Shown here: positions 19,590-27,176 of the stretch, piece by piece
Layout: the number at the start of each line of letters is the position of its first letter
Numbering within the stretch: the first letter of the stretch is position 1
Source of the DNA: DALYLB01 sp046154695
Lineage (GTDB): Bacteria > Acidobacteriota > Blastocatellia > RBC074
Reading direction: 5' to 3'
Assembly: GCA_046154695.1 (NCBI GenBank)
Contig: JBJXFI010000376.1
Location: forward strand, 1 to 27,190
DNA length: 27,190 nucleotides
Position numbers and translations under genes: made by a program
The notes under the pieces: model-generated
Told to the model about the DNA's origin: nothing
What the model saw: only the letters and a program-made list of their open reading frames with translations
Databases searched by the model: none

Positions 19590-19697
19590 ATGGAACTGGT
19601 GGCTGAATCGGTTGAGGATCGCAGGATTCCCAACCCCGAATACGTCGCGCGCTGTAACTTGGCGTTCACTTGCATAATCGTTTCGATCTTTCTCTGA
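19590..19697 (+). CDS. Doubtful 35-residue ORF
   Basis: An ATG at 19590 follows a good AGGAGG at 19575-19580 and opens a 35-residue frame ending in a hydrophobic tail (AFTCIIVSIFL). I recognise no family. The well-placed ribosome-binding site is the only reason to list it, and chance is equally likely. Confidence 0.15.
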   Translation: MELVAESVEDRRIPNPEYVARCNLAFTCIIVSIFL

Positions 19698-19712
19698 AAA
19701 GCTCTTGACCCG

Positions 19713-19940
19713 TTGCATCAAGAAATTTTGATCCGCGCTCCCTCCGATGAATCGGCATCGATCCAGGATGAAGCACTGCTATTTGGTGGTTATACCTGTG
19801 CGGCAGGGATCTGTCAACTATTGGTTTTGGCTGCCGGTAATCGTATCGGAGCGCGACCCATCGCAGCCCATATTGATACGCGCGAGAAGACGGAGAGCGA
19901 GAAAATCACGTGGGCTATTGAACAGGCGCTCAAGAACTGA
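19713..19940 (+). CDS. Doubtful 75-residue ORF with TTG start
   Basis: The frame opens at a TTG without a clear Shine-Dalgarno site. The product reads like a soluble small protein, with a hydrophobic middle (CQLLVLAAGNRIGA) and a helical, charged end (REKTESEKITWAIEQALKN). No family is recognised. It may be a fragment of a decayed gene. It precedes the sialidase-like gene on the same strand by about 90 bp. Confidence 0.22.
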   Translation: MHQEILIRAPSDESASIQDEALLFGGYTCAAGICQLLVLAAGNRIGARPIAAHIDTREKTESEKITWAIEQALKN

Positions 19941-20026
19941 TATTCATTGGCGTGATCCGAAAAAACAGACGGAGCGCCGCATCGGAATCCGATGGGGCGC
20001 TTTCCACACAAGGAGCCCCGAAAATC

Positions 20027-21073
20027 ATGTGGATTTTAACGCGCGCGATTCTTCTCGTGCCTGCCCTGGCGCTGGCGTTCTCGATTCTGGCGCAAAGCCC
20101 TTCCCCGGACGTCTTCGACAGCCGGTTCATTTATGAGACGGCGCCGTTCCCGGAATGCCATGCCTCGACGATCGAGGAGTCGAAGGCGGGACTGGTCGCC
20201 GCCTGGTTTGGCGGAACGAAGGAGAAGCATCCGGATGTCGGCATCTGGGTATCCCGATTTGTCGATGGACAATGGACGAAGCCCATCGAGGCGGCCAATG
20301 GCGTGGAGTCTGCCGACAAACGCTACCCCACCTGGAATCCGGTGCTCTTTCAGCCGAAGTCGGGCCCGCTGCTGCTCTTTTACAAGGTCGGGCCCAGCCC
20401 CTCGACGTGGTGGGGAATGATGATGACCTCCGATGACGGCGGAAAGACCTGGAGCCGGCCGAGGCGCCTTCCCGACGGCATCGCCGGTCCGATCAAGAAC
20501 AAACCGGTCGAGCTGGCAAACGGCGAGCTGCTCTGCCCCTCCAGTTCCGAGGACAATGGCTGGCGCGTCCATTTTGAACGGACGAGCGATCTCGGCAAGA
20601 CCTGGCAGCGGACCGATCCGATCAACGACGGAAAAGAGTTCGGCGTCATTCAACCGACGGTCTTCCTTCATCCCGGCGGAAAGCTTCAGACCCTGATGCG
20701 AAGCCGCCAGGGCGTCGTCGTCGAATCATGGTCGAGCGACAACGGGCGCACCTGGGGGCCCCTCGCCGCGACCTCCCTGCCCAATCCGAACTCCGGCATC
20801 GACGGAATCACGCTCCGGGACGGTCGCCACCTGCTCGTCTATAACCACGTAGTCACCAGGTCCGGGAAATGGGGCGACCGCGCTCCGCTCAACGTCGCCG
20901 TCAGCGCCGACGGAAAAACCTGGAAATCGGCGATCGTGCTGGAAGCGGGCCCCCCCTCCGCCGAGTATTCCTACCCGGCCGTCATTCAAACCCGCGACGG
21001 CAGGATTCACATCACCTACACCTGGAACCGCAAGAAGGTCAAACACGTGATCCTCGATCCGAAGGCGATCTAA
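20027..21073 (+). CDS. Secreted sialidase-like protein with BNR/Asp-box repeats
   Basis: The 348-residue product starts at the ATG at 20027, preceded by AAGGAG, and has a signal peptide (ILTRAILLVPALALAFSILA). The frame is open further 5-prime from a GTG at 19952, but that places extra residues before the signal peptide. Four Asp-box-like motifs mark the propeller: SDDGGKTW, SDLGKTW, SDNGRTW and SADGKTW. An FGGTKEKHPDVGIW stretch (about 40-55) is typical of the BNR_2 group. Members include exo-sialidases and many uncharacterised secreted glycosidases, so sialic acid specificity should not be assumed. It likely acts in the periplasm or outside the cell, like the sulfatase cluster elsewhere in the window. 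Confidence 0.9.
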   Translation: MWILTRAILLVPALALAFSILAQSPSPDVFDSRFIYETAPFPECHASTIEESKAGLVAAWFGGTKEKHPDVGIWVSRFVDGQWTKPIEAANGVESADKRYPTWNPVLFQPKSGPLLLFYKVGPSPSTWWGMMMTSDDGGKTWSRPRRLPDGIAGPIKNKPVELANGELLCPSSSEDNGWRVHFERTSDLGKTWQRTDPINDGKEFGVIQPTVFLHPGGKLQTLMRSRQGVVVESWSSDNGRTWGPLAATSLPNPNSGIDGITLRDGRHLLVYNHVVTRSGKWGDRAPLNVAVSADGKTWKSAIVLEAGPPSAEYSYPAVIQTRDGRIHITYTWNRKKVKHVILDPKAI

Positions 21074-21132
21074 ATCAGGCCCCAAAACATGACGATTGCG
21101 ACAATTACCTGTGCCGCCTTCTCGCTCTCCCA

Positions 21133-21819
21133 CTATCGCGGCGTCTGGGCCAGGCCATTCTTGTACGAGTAGAGCATGAGCTCGACGCGGTCGGAGACTT
21201 CGAGTTTGGCGAAGATGGAGGTCAGGTGGTGGCGGACGGTGATTTCGCTGATGAAGAGCTTTCCGGCGATCTCCCTGCTCTTAAGGCCTTCTCCGACGAG
21301 TTTGACGACCTCGAGTTCGCGTTTGCTGAGCGAGGCGATCCGGGCGGCCTCGGGATCGGCGTTCTTCGGATTTTGCGAGTTCGTGAACTGGGCGATGAGT
21401 GAGGCGGTGAGCTTGGGATCGAGAAAGGCCTCGCCGGCATGCACGCGGGCGATGGCGCTGAGGATGACTCCCTGCGCGTTCTCCTTGTTGACGATGCCGA
21501 GCGCGCCGAGACTGACGGCCCGCCGATGTGCCTGTTGATCGCGGACGCCCGTCAGAACGATGACGCGGGGCGGAGCGGCCATGTCGAGCAGCAGGGGCAG
21601 CAGGTCGAGCCCGTTCTCGTCGCCCAGATCGAGATCGAGCAGGACGATATCGGGCGCGTCGCTCTTGACGGCGGCGAGCGCGTCGCGGCCGTTGCTGACC
21701 TCGCCGATGACCTGCAGCCCGGGCTCCCGGTGGATCAGCAGGCGCAATCCGGCGCGCACGATGGCGTGGTCGTCGACCAGAAGTATTCGGATCGGGTTCT
21801 CGGGGGAGGATGTAGCCAT
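21133..21819 (-). CDS. NarL/LuxR-family response regulator
   Basis: The 228-residue product has a receiver domain (about 10-125) with acidic pair Asp16-Asp17, phospho-acceptor Asp62 in IVLLDLDLGD, Thr in VIVLTG and Lys in GIVNKENA. A LuxR-type helix-turn-helix follows (about 163-222; LSKRELEVVKLVGEGLKS, then EITVRHHLTSIFAKL). It would bind DNA when phosphorylated. It lies 55 bp downstream of the hybrid kinase and is its likely output, with the Hpt domain of the kinase as direct phosphodonor. That pairing is inferred from gene order. The ribosome-binding site (GAAGAGG) is rather far from the ATG. Confidence 0.94.
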   Translation of the reverse strand: MATSSPENPIRILLVDDHAIVRAGLRLLIHREPGLQVIGEVSNGRDALAAVKSDAPDIVLLDLDLGDENGLDLLPLLLDMAAPPRVIVLTGVRDQQAHRRAVSLGALGIVNKENAQGVILSAIARVHAGEAFLDPKLTASLIAQFTNSQNPKNADPEAARIASLSKRELEVVKLVGEGLKSREIAGKLFISEITVRHHLTSIFAKLEVSDRVELMLYSYKNGLAQTPR

Positions 21820-21874
21820 GACGTATATGTACCTCTTCGAAAAAAAGCGGTGAGGCCTCCACCGCGGTATTGCA

Positions 21875-24262
21875 TCACGGATTGCCGGCCTGGGAGAGAC
21901 CGGTCAGAAGCCGTTCGAGACGGGCGAGTTTTTCCGGCGCGCCTTCCAGGCGGCCGGATCGTCCGAGGTCTTCAAGATTCTGACAAAGCAATCCGATCTT
22001 GTTGGCGCCCAGGGTGAAAGCGCCGCCTTTGATCGAGTGGGCGAGGTGGCCGAATATTTCGGCCTGTCCCTCGGTAAGCGCCGTCCGCATGGAAGCGATG
22101 CGTTCGCAAGCGTCCTGGAGAAAGAGCCCCGCAAGTTCCGCCGTCACCATACGCGAGTCGAACTTATCGGTAGTGGACTCATCATCAACATCATCATCGG
22201 GGGCGGCGGATTCCCGCTTCGCGCTGAAGCGTACGAGAGCGAGGACCAGCTCCTCCAATTGCAGCGGCTTGGTGATGTAATCGTCCATGCCGGCATCAAG
22301 GCATCTTTCGCGATCGCCGAGCATGGCATTGGCGGTGAGCGCGATGACATGGGGCTGCGATTTTCCGGTTGCGCCCGCGCGAATCCGCCGCGTCGCCTCA
22401 AGTCCATCCATCTGGGGCATCTGCAGATCCATCAGCACAACCTCATAGCTTCGCCGTTGCAGGGCCTCGATCGCCTCCGATCCATTTCCGACCGCCTCGG
22501 CGCGATAGCCGAGTTTCCGGAGCATCAGCAACACGACCTTTTGATTGATCAGGTTGTCCTCGGCGACCAGGATGCGAAGCGGTAGCGTTTCAGCGAGATT
22601 GATCGCCGCGCGATGCGGGCGGGCGGTTGCGGGCAATGAGGCCGGCCGCGTCGCGAAGATGCGCGAAAGCGCCTCATGGAGCGGCGCGGTCTTGATCGGC
22701 TTGGTCAGAATCGCCGCGAATTTCACGGAGGAAGCGGCCCCGCGGTCGCTCCGCTCGAATTCGAGTTCGACATTTCCGTTGGAGCTGAGGAGGGCGATCG
22801 GAAAATCGATCCCCCGCGCCGATTGGATGTGAGAGGCGAGCGTCAGCCCGTCCATCCCGGGCATGCGCATATCGAGCAGGGCCGCGTCGAACGGCTCCCC
22901 GCTTCGAATCAGCTCCATTGCCTGCTCGGGCGAGGATGCCAGCCGGGGCGTCAGCCCCCAGGCCTGCATCTGCCGGCGCAGAATCGACCGGCTCGTCGCA
23001 TTATCATCGACAATCAGCACGTGTTTCCCGGCCGGGATCGAATGATTCGTCACGGGCCGCGCGTGCGCCGGCGCCGGACACGCCTCGGCCACGATGGTGC
23101 AATAGAAGGTGGACCCGGCGCCGGGCTCGCTCTCCGCCCGGATCGTTCCCCCCAGCAACTCGGCCAGCCGGCGGCAAATCGCCAGCCCGAGCCCCGTCCC
23201 GCCGTAATGGCGCGTGATCGAGGCATCGACCTGGCTGAAGGATTGAAACAGCCTGTCCATATGCTCCTCGGGAATACCGATGCCCGTATCCCGGACTGCA
23301 AAGCTGATCTCGAATTCCCGGTCCGTTCGCGGCTCGGCCGCGACCATCAACACGACCTCTCCTTCCCGGGTGAACTTCACGGCATTGCTCAGCAGGTTGA
23401 CCAGAATCCGCCGCAAACGAGCGGCATCGCTGACGATCCTGGCCGGCGCATCCTGCTCGATTATGCAGGCCAGCTCCAGCCGCTTTTCGGCCGCCCGCGC
23501 CGCCACCTGATCGAGCGCCTCTTCGACGCACTCCCGCAGCGTGAACGGACGCCATTCCTTTTCGAGGTTTCCGGAATCGATCCTCGAGTAGTCCAGAATG
23601 TCGTCGATGATCGCCAGCAGGTCTTCCCCGCTGTTCTGAATGGTTCGCAAATGATCGCGCTGCTCGTCGCTCAATTCGGTGTCCATCAGGATTCCGGTCA
23701 ACCCGATGACGGCATTCATGGGCGTGCGGATTTCATGGCTCATGTTCGCCAGAAACTCTCCCTTGACGCGGCCGGCGGATTCGGCCGCGGCTTTCGCCTG
23801 ACGCAATTCGGCGGCGACGCGCTCTTCCCCCTCGCGCAGCTCCGCCTCCTTCGCCTCCAGCAGAGTGAGCAGCCCCGGCGTCGGATCGTGAGCCGGGAAG
23901 TCGCTGAGGGTTAGCCCCCATTCACACACTTCCCGAATGTCGAATACCAGCGGCGAACCGAGAAAGAGTATCGTCCCGGTATCGGGCTCGGGCAGCATCT
24001 GCCCGTTGAGCCGCAGGCCGTTCTGGAGTGTTTGGAGAAGAAAAATGGCGTGAGCCTCGGCGCGAATTGCGTCGATGCTGGCCGGGATCCGGGGGCGGGC
24101 GATTTCGAAGACCTTCTCGAATTCGCTTCCTAGCGCATGCGGGCATAACCGACGCAGCACCGCTCCCATTTGAACGATGCGCAGCCTGCTGTCCAGCACA
24201 AGATGATAGGGAAACGCCGCCGCAAACCGGGCCGGCGGCAATCCGTACTTCACGGCGTCCAT
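21875..24262 (-). CDS. Hybrid histidine kinase with N-terminal HNOBA domain, two receivers and Hpt
   Basis: The 795-residue product has no membrane segment. Residues about 16-133 are an HNOBA (heme-NO-binding-associated, PAS-like) domain: FPYHLVLDSRLRIVQMG, then LRLNGQMLPEPDTGTILFLG, GLTLSDFPAHDPTPG. These match the segment that follows H-NOX in soluble guanylyl cyclase. A coiled coil (about 133-165) leads to HisKA with His176 (SHEIRTP) and an HATPase domain (SNAVKFT, DTGIGIP, GTGLGLA). REC1 has Asp464, REC2 has Asp612, and the C-terminal Hpt has His742 (AHSIKGG), giving a full His-Asp-His relay in one chain. The ATG at 24262 overlaps the H-NOX stop (TGATG); a TTG one codon earlier is possible. 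Its partner sensor is almost certainly the H-NOX-like protein just upstream. Confidence 0.95.
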   Translation of the reverse strand: MDAVKYGLPPARFAAAFPYHLVLDSRLRIVQMGAVLRRLCPHALGSEFEKVFEIARPRIPASIDAIRAEAHAIFLLQTLQNGLRLNGQMLPEPDTGTILFLGSPLVFDIREVCEWGLTLSDFPAHDPTPGLLTLLEAKEAELREGEERVAAELRQAKAAAESAGRVKGEFLANMSHEIRTPMNAVIGLTGILMDTELSDEQRDHLRTIQNSGEDLLAIIDDILDYSRIDSGNLEKEWRPFTLRECVEEALDQVAARAAEKRLELACIIEQDAPARIVSDAARLRRILVNLLSNAVKFTREGEVVLMVAAEPRTDREFEISFAVRDTGIGIPEEHMDRLFQSFSQVDASITRHYGGTGLGLAICRRLAELLGGTIRAESEPGAGSTFYCTIVAEACPAPAHARPVTNHSIPAGKHVLIVDDNATSRSILRRQMQAWGLTPRLASSPEQAMELIRSGEPFDAALLDMRMPGMDGLTLASHIQSARGIDFPIALLSSNGNVELEFERSDRGAASSVKFAAILTKPIKTAPLHEALSRIFATRPASLPATARPHRAAINLAETLPLRILVAEDNLINQKVVLLMLRKLGYRAEAVGNGSEAIEALQRRSYEVVLMDLQMPQMDGLEATRRIRAGATGKSQPHVIALTANAMLGDRERCLDAGMDDYITKPLQLEELVLALVRFSAKRESAAPDDDVDDESTTDKFDSRMVTAELAGLFLQDACERIASMRTALTEGQAEIFGHLAHSIKGGAFTLGANKIGLLCQNLEDLGRSGRLEGAPEKLARLERLLTGLSQAGNP

Positions 24263-24822
24263 CAACTGCTTACCCTCGCGTGATACCTGACGAGAAATTC
24301 GTCATGGTCGGCTCCTCGCGCGCGGCTCGCCGTGTGGGTGACGGCCACTTCCGTATTTAACATTCGCCCAAGGCCGTTCAATAATCCGACGACCATCGGG
24401 GCGAATCCGGAATGCGTCGAATAATAATGCAAGACGGTCTCGTTGTCGCTATTTTCCGCGCAGCGAAACGATGGCGGGCGCGAGGACGGAAGCGGGATCT
24501 CCGCCTGCGCGCACAGCCGGTCGAGATTGCGCAAATGATTCTTGAAATCCCCGCCCGATATCGCCAACCAATCGCCATCCCCTTCCCGCGCGGCGTACTG
24601 GGGGAGGTACTCTCCCAATTCATTGAGGATGTCCTCCACCGGCAGATCCAGAACCCGGCTCGCCGCGTCCAGCAGTCTGAAAGTGATCTCATCCGGGGAG
24701 GGATTCAGCCTGACAAAGAAGGCCTCTTCGACGCCCGCCGCCGATTCGATCTGTTTCCAGACATCCTCGCCGGCACGCCGACAAATCAGGCTCTCGATCG
24801 CCTTATTGACCCGACCGTCCAT
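24262..24822 (-). CDS. Stand-alone H-NOX-like sensor lacking the usual proximal His
   Basis: The 186-residue product matches H-NOX in length and layout: MDGRVNKAIESLI at the start, VWKQIESAAGV, then NLDRLCAQAEI, RPPSFRCAE and VLHYYSTHSGFAPMVVGLL. The ATG at 24822 follows AAGGAG, and an upstream start at 24843 adds only seven residues. From memory of human guanylyl cyclase beta1, the 33-residue segment ending PSFRC aligns without gaps. That puts Cys104 where the proximal heme ligand His105 should be. The YxSxR heme-propionate motif reads Y133-Y-S135-T-H137, with His replacing Arg. Both codons are clear (TGC at 24513-24511, CAT at 24414-24412). H-NOX proteins normally bind heme and sense NO or O2. 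Here heme binding may be altered or lost. Confidence 0.9.
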   Translation of the reverse strand: MDGRVNKAIESLICRRAGEDVWKQIESAAGVEEAFFVRLNPSPDEITFRLLDAASRVLDLPVEDILNELGEYLPQYAAREGDGDWLAISGGDFKNHLRNLDRLCAQAEIPLPSSRPPSFRCAENSDNETVLHYYSTHSGFAPMVVGLLNGLGRMLNTEVAVTHTASRARGADHDEFLVRYHARVSS

Positions 24823-25283
24823 CGTTGATCTCCTTGTTATCAACCCAGGGAGAATTGCCTGCGGGGACGCAAGTGGATCGCTTCGATTTTTTGAATCACG
24901 CCGGTAGTGAGGAGCTCGCGATTTGAAGTGTCGGTCGGCTCAGCGGTGAGACTGTACTCGAAACCTTCCCCACAGATCAAGAACTCATTTCTCACTCTAA
25001 ATTTTCCGGTGAGGTTCAATGCCCCCCTGCGGGAACTCGCCGAACGCCGATCCCTCGGCCCCGAATTTCTCGGTGAATGGCGCGGCGACAGTCCGAATGA
25101 CTCCCATTTCATCCGAGCCGCCGCCGCGGCATCGTCGTCCTCCCCTTGAGGACGAAGTAATTAAACCATTCCCGCCCGCGCGCCGCATCGTCACGGCCTA
25201 CCAATTCTCCCGGCAGATTTGGCCAGATTTTCGGCCGCCGCCCCCGGCAGATTTGTGCCATTCCTGTCGGCCGTTCCCGACCA
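24823..25283. other. Intergenic region upstream of the H-NOX operon
   Basis: This region should carry the promoter of the H-NOX operon on the minus strand. Minus-strand frames here are fragmentary. One ends in NLTGKFRVRNEFLICGEGF...RPRRQFSLG (stop at 24840), another in VAAPFTEKFGAEGSAFGEF (stop at 24997). They could be pieces of a frameshifted small gene, but no family is recognised. A short direct repeat, CCCGGCAGATTTG, occurs at about 25213 and again about 35 bp later. No RNA gene is seen. Confidence 0.35.
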
Positions 25284-25318
25284 TAAAAAAAGGGGGGTGC
25301 GGTGTGACCCGCACCCCC
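25284..25318 (-). terminator. Strong intrinsic terminator of the glycosyltransferase gene
   Basis: Read on the minus strand, GGGGGTGCGG (25318-25309) pairs perfectly with CCGCACCCCC (25302-25293) around a 6-nt loop. One C and then seven T (25291-25285) follow. It lies about 95 bp downstream of the glycosyltransferase stop, in the right orientation for that gene. Confidence 0.9.
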
Positions 25319-25413
25319 AAATGCACCCACCGACGAAAAACTCACGGCAGATACAACACAGTGACAGCAAAAACCCGAAAATCAAAAATCAGAGACATTA
25401 CATTCAATCCGGC

Positions 25414-26691
25414 TCAGGACTCGATCGCCATTGCCATCATTCCGGAGCCCAGCCGCCGCTCATCGAGAGCCTGCCGGTGAGTGATCCGCTTATGAAAGAT
25501 GCCGGCGAGATGGGGAAGATTCTGGTCGATGTTGTGCCTTTCGAGGACGCGTTCGCGGCCGGCGGCGGCCAGTTCGACGCGAAGAATCTGATTGTCCATC
25601 AATTGCGCGATGGCATCGGCCAGCTCCGCAACATCCGAGGGCGAGGTGAGGAGGCCGTCCATTCCGTCCCGAATCAGTTCGGGGATGCCGGGGATATGCG
25701 TCGTGACGCAGGGGATCTCCATCGCCATCGCCTCCAGCAGCGCGATCGGCGCGCCCTCGGCAAAACTCGGCAGCACAAAGGCGTCCGCGTTGGCGTAATA
25801 CGATCGGATCCGCTCGTGATCGACCGCGCCCTCGAAGATGACACTGCTCCGCAATCCCGCGCCATCGACCTGCGCCTCCAGCAACCCGCGATCCGATCCC
25901 TCCCCGACCAGGCGCAGCCGCAGATTGCGCCCGTCCTGATTCACCAATCGATCCACCGCCGCGATCAGTACATGCTGCGCCTTGGCGGGAATCAACTCTC
26001 CGACCGAGAGGAGCTCGAACGCATCGTCCACGATCCGCTTCGCGACCGGTTTGAAGGTCTCCAGCGGAACGCCGGGAAGGGCGATCTCGAACTTCTCCCA
26101 TTCGCCAGGGGGCGTCATCATCATCAGCTGACTGCGCGTGTAGACATCGGCGCACGCGACGAACGCCGCATTCTCGACCGCCGCTGTCAGATTGTTTCCT
26201 GCCGCGTAAAAATATGCTTCCGCTCCCTGCGCGGTAAAGGAGAATGTGAGCCGATAAATTTTCGCCGCGATCATCGCCACGGTCGCGCCCGGCGCGCCGT
26301 CCGGCGCATGCAGGTGAGTCAGTCCCCGCCGCCGCATCCAGCGCCCCACCAGCGCCGCCTGCCGGAACCGGCCGAGCGAATCGAGAATTCGCCGCGCGTC
26401 CGCGCCCCCCAACGAAACCGCGAACAGCAGGCCGCGGATCCATGCGCCTGGCGCCGTCATCAGGGCCTCCAGATGGGCCATCCAGGCGCCCGCCGCGCCG
26501 ATCTCCGCGATTGCGTGGGTGCGCGCTGCCTCCTCGCGCTCCTCCCGCGTCAGTTCCTCGAACGATCGATCGGCCCCCTCGATCGAGATCGTCTCGATCT
26601 CGCATCCGAGGTCCCGCAGCCGTTGAACCTCCCGCATGATGAACGTCCGCGAGATCATCGGATATTTGTTGATCAAATACGCCATTCTCAT
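25414..26691 (-). CDS. Glycosyltransferase family 4 type, WcaL-like
   Basis: The 425-residue product starts MRMAYLINKYPMISRTFI, the typical opening of WcaL/AmsK-type exopolysaccharide glycosyltransferases. The ATG at 26691 has GGAGGAGAG six bases upstream. The N-terminal half carries the acceptor-side Rossmann fold with LTHLHAPDGAPGATVAMIAA. The C-terminal half has LLSVGELIPAKAQHVLI, LRLVGEGSDRGLLE and the donor-binding block FVLPSFAEGAPIALLEAM, with the E-x7-E pattern of GT4 enzymes. It should transfer a sugar from a nucleotide donor to a lipid-linked or growing glycan on the cytoplasmic side of the membrane. Donor and acceptor are unknown. It stands alone here, with its own terminator, and no other polysaccharide genes are in view. 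Confidence 0.92.
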   Translation of the reverse strand: MRMAYLINKYPMISRTFIMREVQRLRDLGCEIETISIEGADRSFEELTREEREEAARTHAIAEIGAAGAWMAHLEALMTAPGAWIRGLLFAVSLGGADARRILDSLGRFRQAALVGRWMRRRGLTHLHAPDGAPGATVAMIAAKIYRLTFSFTAQGAEAYFYAAGNNLTAAVENAAFVACADVYTRSQLMMMTPPGEWEKFEIALPGVPLETFKPVAKRIVDDAFELLSVGELIPAKAQHVLIAAVDRLVNQDGRNLRLRLVGEGSDRGLLEAQVDGAGLRSSVIFEGAVDHERIRSYYANADAFVLPSFAEGAPIALLEAMAMEIPCVTTHIPGIPELIRDGMDGLLTSPSDVAELADAIAQLMDNQILRVELAAAGRERVLERHNIDQNLPHLAGIFHKRITHRQALDERRLGSGMMAMAIES

Positions 26692-27002
26692 CTGTTCTCT
26701 CCTCCACCGGCACCCCGTGAAAACGACGGGGGAGCAAGCACCGCGCCTTCGGCCGGCTCTTCTCCCCCGTCTCATCCATCTCAAATATCCAGAGCAGATG
26801 CCCCATCCAAATTGTCGCGGGGATGGGATCTTGTCTACCGCTTTCCCTGTCCTCTCCGACACCACGACCGATGGATGGATTAAACGGTACTTCACCCGCC
26901 CACGCATCGGAGCGCGCAACCATTTTTCATAGGATGGATTGAGGGATTCAACGGCAGGCCCTGCCCAGCCGGAATGGCTGTTTTCAGCCATTGGCGATGC
27001 CA
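26692..27002. other. Leader/promoter region of the glycosyltransferase gene
   Basis: No convincing gene is present. The region holds a stable hairpin (listed separately) and a second perfect small hairpin, AATGGCTG-TTTT-CAGCCATT at 26973-26992, just before the dispersed repeat. The minus-strand promoter of the glycosyltransferase is probably here or within the repeat. Confidence 0.4.
26725..26771 (-). promoter_or_regulatory. Hairpin in the 5-prime leader of the glycosyltransferase
   Basis: GACGGGGGAG (26725-26734) and CTCCCCCGTC (26762-26771) form a perfect 10-bp stem with a 27-nt loop that can fold further. It sits about 35 bp upstream of the ATG. It matches no riboswitch consensus that I recognise. 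A regulatory role is a guess. Confidence 0.4.
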
Positions 27003-27176
27003 GGAAACAATGAAAAGCAGGGTGGCACAAGCTGTCCAGCTTGTGCACGGTGTGAGGGGGCGCGTGAAGAGTACGGCGGGGCGCGCGCCGGAAGGGGACT
27101 CGTTCGAGGCCCGGTCTTTTTCCAACCGCGTCTGGGGGACGCGGCACAAGCTGGACAGCTTGTGCCACTTTTTCCG
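27003..27176 (+). repeat. 174-bp dispersed repeat, copy B
   Basis: Same length and orientation as the copy at 8164-8337. The palindromes are at 27024-27047 (last base changed) and 27143-27166, again followed by ACTTTTTCC. The core keeps CTCGTTCGAGGCCCGGTCTT. The sequence GGCGATG occurs on both sides (26993-26999 and 27176-27182), which could be a target-site duplication or chance. Confidence 0.85.

Larger units (their letters stand above)
19228..20026. other. Long gene-poor region with simple repeats and doubtful small ORFs
   Basis: About 800 bp lie between the siroheme operon (-) and the sialidase-like gene (+), so promoters for both should be here. A trinucleotide tract of AAC/AGC units runs from about 19524 to 19548. 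Base composition is less GC-rich from about 19460 onward. I see no tRNA or recognisable riboswitch. Two doubtful ORFs are listed separately. Confidence 0.45.

Noticed and set aside
25219..26883. Long plus-strand frame opposite the glycosyltransferase
   Set aside because: It crosses the intrinsic terminator and is antisense to a well-supported GT4-type gene; the product is Arg/His/Gln-rich without domains.
26692..27168. Upstream extension of the glycosyltransferase frame into the repeat
   Set aside because: The extension translates the non-coding repeat and lacks homology-like content. The ATG at 26691 has a strong ribosome-binding site and the typical family N-terminus.
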